A stretch of 13,763 nt of DNA, taken from assembly GCA_028293465.1 (NCBI GenBank), contig JAQGOT010000636.1:1-13763 (forward strand), in the 5' to 3' direction. This DNA is from Pedosphaera sp. Lineage in GTDB: Bacteria > Verrucomicrobiota > Verrucomicrobiia > Limisphaerales > Pedosphaeraceae. Below, piece after piece: positions 13,341 through 13,763 of this stretch. The translations under genes were made by a program, and so were the position numbers. Positions within the stretch are counted from its first letter, which is position 1; each line of letters opens with the position of its first letter. The notes under the pieces were generated by a model. That model searched no databases. It had not been told where the DNA came from and saw only the letters and a list, made by a program, of their open reading frames with translations.

Positions 13341-13763
13341 TTACAAGGTTATCTTCCCTTCAAAAACAAAATCCGCGGGGCCAGTGAGGCGGACCTCGGC
13401 GAAGTCCCCGTTGTTCCGCTGGAAGCTGACCTCCAGCATGTCACCGCCCTGCACCTGAACCTTCACCGGTGAGGAGAATTGATGCAGGCTCGCGGCAATC
13501 AGCGCCGAAGCGGTTACGCCGGTTCCACAGGCCAGGGTTTCCCCTTCCACACCGCGCTCGTAGGTGCGCACGCGAATGCCGCCGCCGTCCAACCGCTGAA
13601 CAAAATTAACATTGGTTCCCTTCGGCGCAAAGTGCGCGTGCCGCCGGATTTCCTGGCCCCACTGCAAAACCATGGCCTGATCGGCATTGGGGACGAACAT
13701 AACCGCGTGGGGCACGCCGGTGTTCAGCGAGTGAATGGTCTGTTTCCCGCTGGAAAGCGCCAC
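13341..13763 (-). CDS. dapF: Diaminopimelate epimerase (partial, N-terminal part beyond right edge)
   Basis: The last 140 residues of the enzyme that converts LL- to meso-diaminopimelate for peptidoglycan and lysine. Visible marks are SLNTGVPHAVMF (12-23), GTNVNFV (49-55), and RTYERGVEGETLACGTG (66-82) with the second catalytic cysteine at 79 of the visible part. The end GPADFVFEGKITL is the usual C-terminal strand. The first catalytic cysteine and the rest of the first half lie outside the window, so the true start cannot be given; the GTG at the edge is internal. The gene is in order with dapA and dapB and presumably heads or precedes them in an operon. Confidence 0.95.
   Translation of the reverse strand: MALSSGKQTIHSLNTGVPHAVMFVPNADQAMVLQWGQEIRRHAHFAPKGTNVNFVQRLDGGGIRVRTYERGVEGETLACGTGVTASALIAASLHQFSSPVKVQVQGGDMLEVSFQRNNGDFAEVRLTGPADFVFEGKITL

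Noticed and set aside
12547..13458. 303-codon plus-strand frame across dapA and into dapF
   Set aside because: It is an antisense shadow of well-identified enzymes, with no recognisable domain.

Overview
The window looks like a piece of chromosome from a GC-rich member of the Verrucomicrobia (PVC group; Pedosphaera/Limisphaerales-like). This rests on gene style, not on a marker gene. The clues are an ECF-type sigma factor with a membrane segment and long C-terminal extension, a very large secreted LamG-type protein ending in an 'LSWPQG...GPW...FRVQV' tail, a sugar-isomerase-like TIM barrel of a type common in PVC bacteria, and a nucleoside-symporter-type MFS carrier. No rRNA, tRNA, CRISPR array, transposase or phage gene was seen.

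Layout. 3-905 (minus): a J-domain membrane protein whose end lies beyond the left edge. 906-1083: a divergent intergenic region. 1084-2775 (plus): a sigma factor fused to a membrane segment, coiled coil and helical C-terminal domain. 3000-4409 (plus): an MFS transporter of the nucleoside:H+ symporter type. 4410-4724: non-coding, ending in a very strong hairpin that fits a terminator for the next gene. 4725-9848 (minus): a 1707-residue exported protein with five LamG-like modules. 9849-10201: mostly non-coding, with one possible 49-codon ORF behind a strong Shine-Dalgarno and a TATAAT box. 10202-11062 (plus): a sugar phosphate isomerase/epimerase-like TIM barrel. 11071-13763 (minus): a lysine/peptidoglycan cluster read dapF (cut by the right edge) - dapA - dapB - folK.

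How the genes fit together. The clearest functional unit is dapF-dapA-dapB. DapA and DapB are the first two steps of the branch making diaminopimelate, and DapF is the epimerase giving meso-diaminopimelate for peptidoglycan and lysine. folK (folate biosynthesis) follows as a probable passenger of the same transcript. The left end is the most unusual part. Two divergent genes each encode a cytoplasmic effector module (a DnaK-recruiting J domain; an RNA polymerase sigma factor) joined through one predicted membrane span to a further domain. That is suggestive of envelope-linked regulation, but the link is inference. The large LamG protein, the MFS carrier and the TIM-barrel enzyme have no clear connection to each other in this window.
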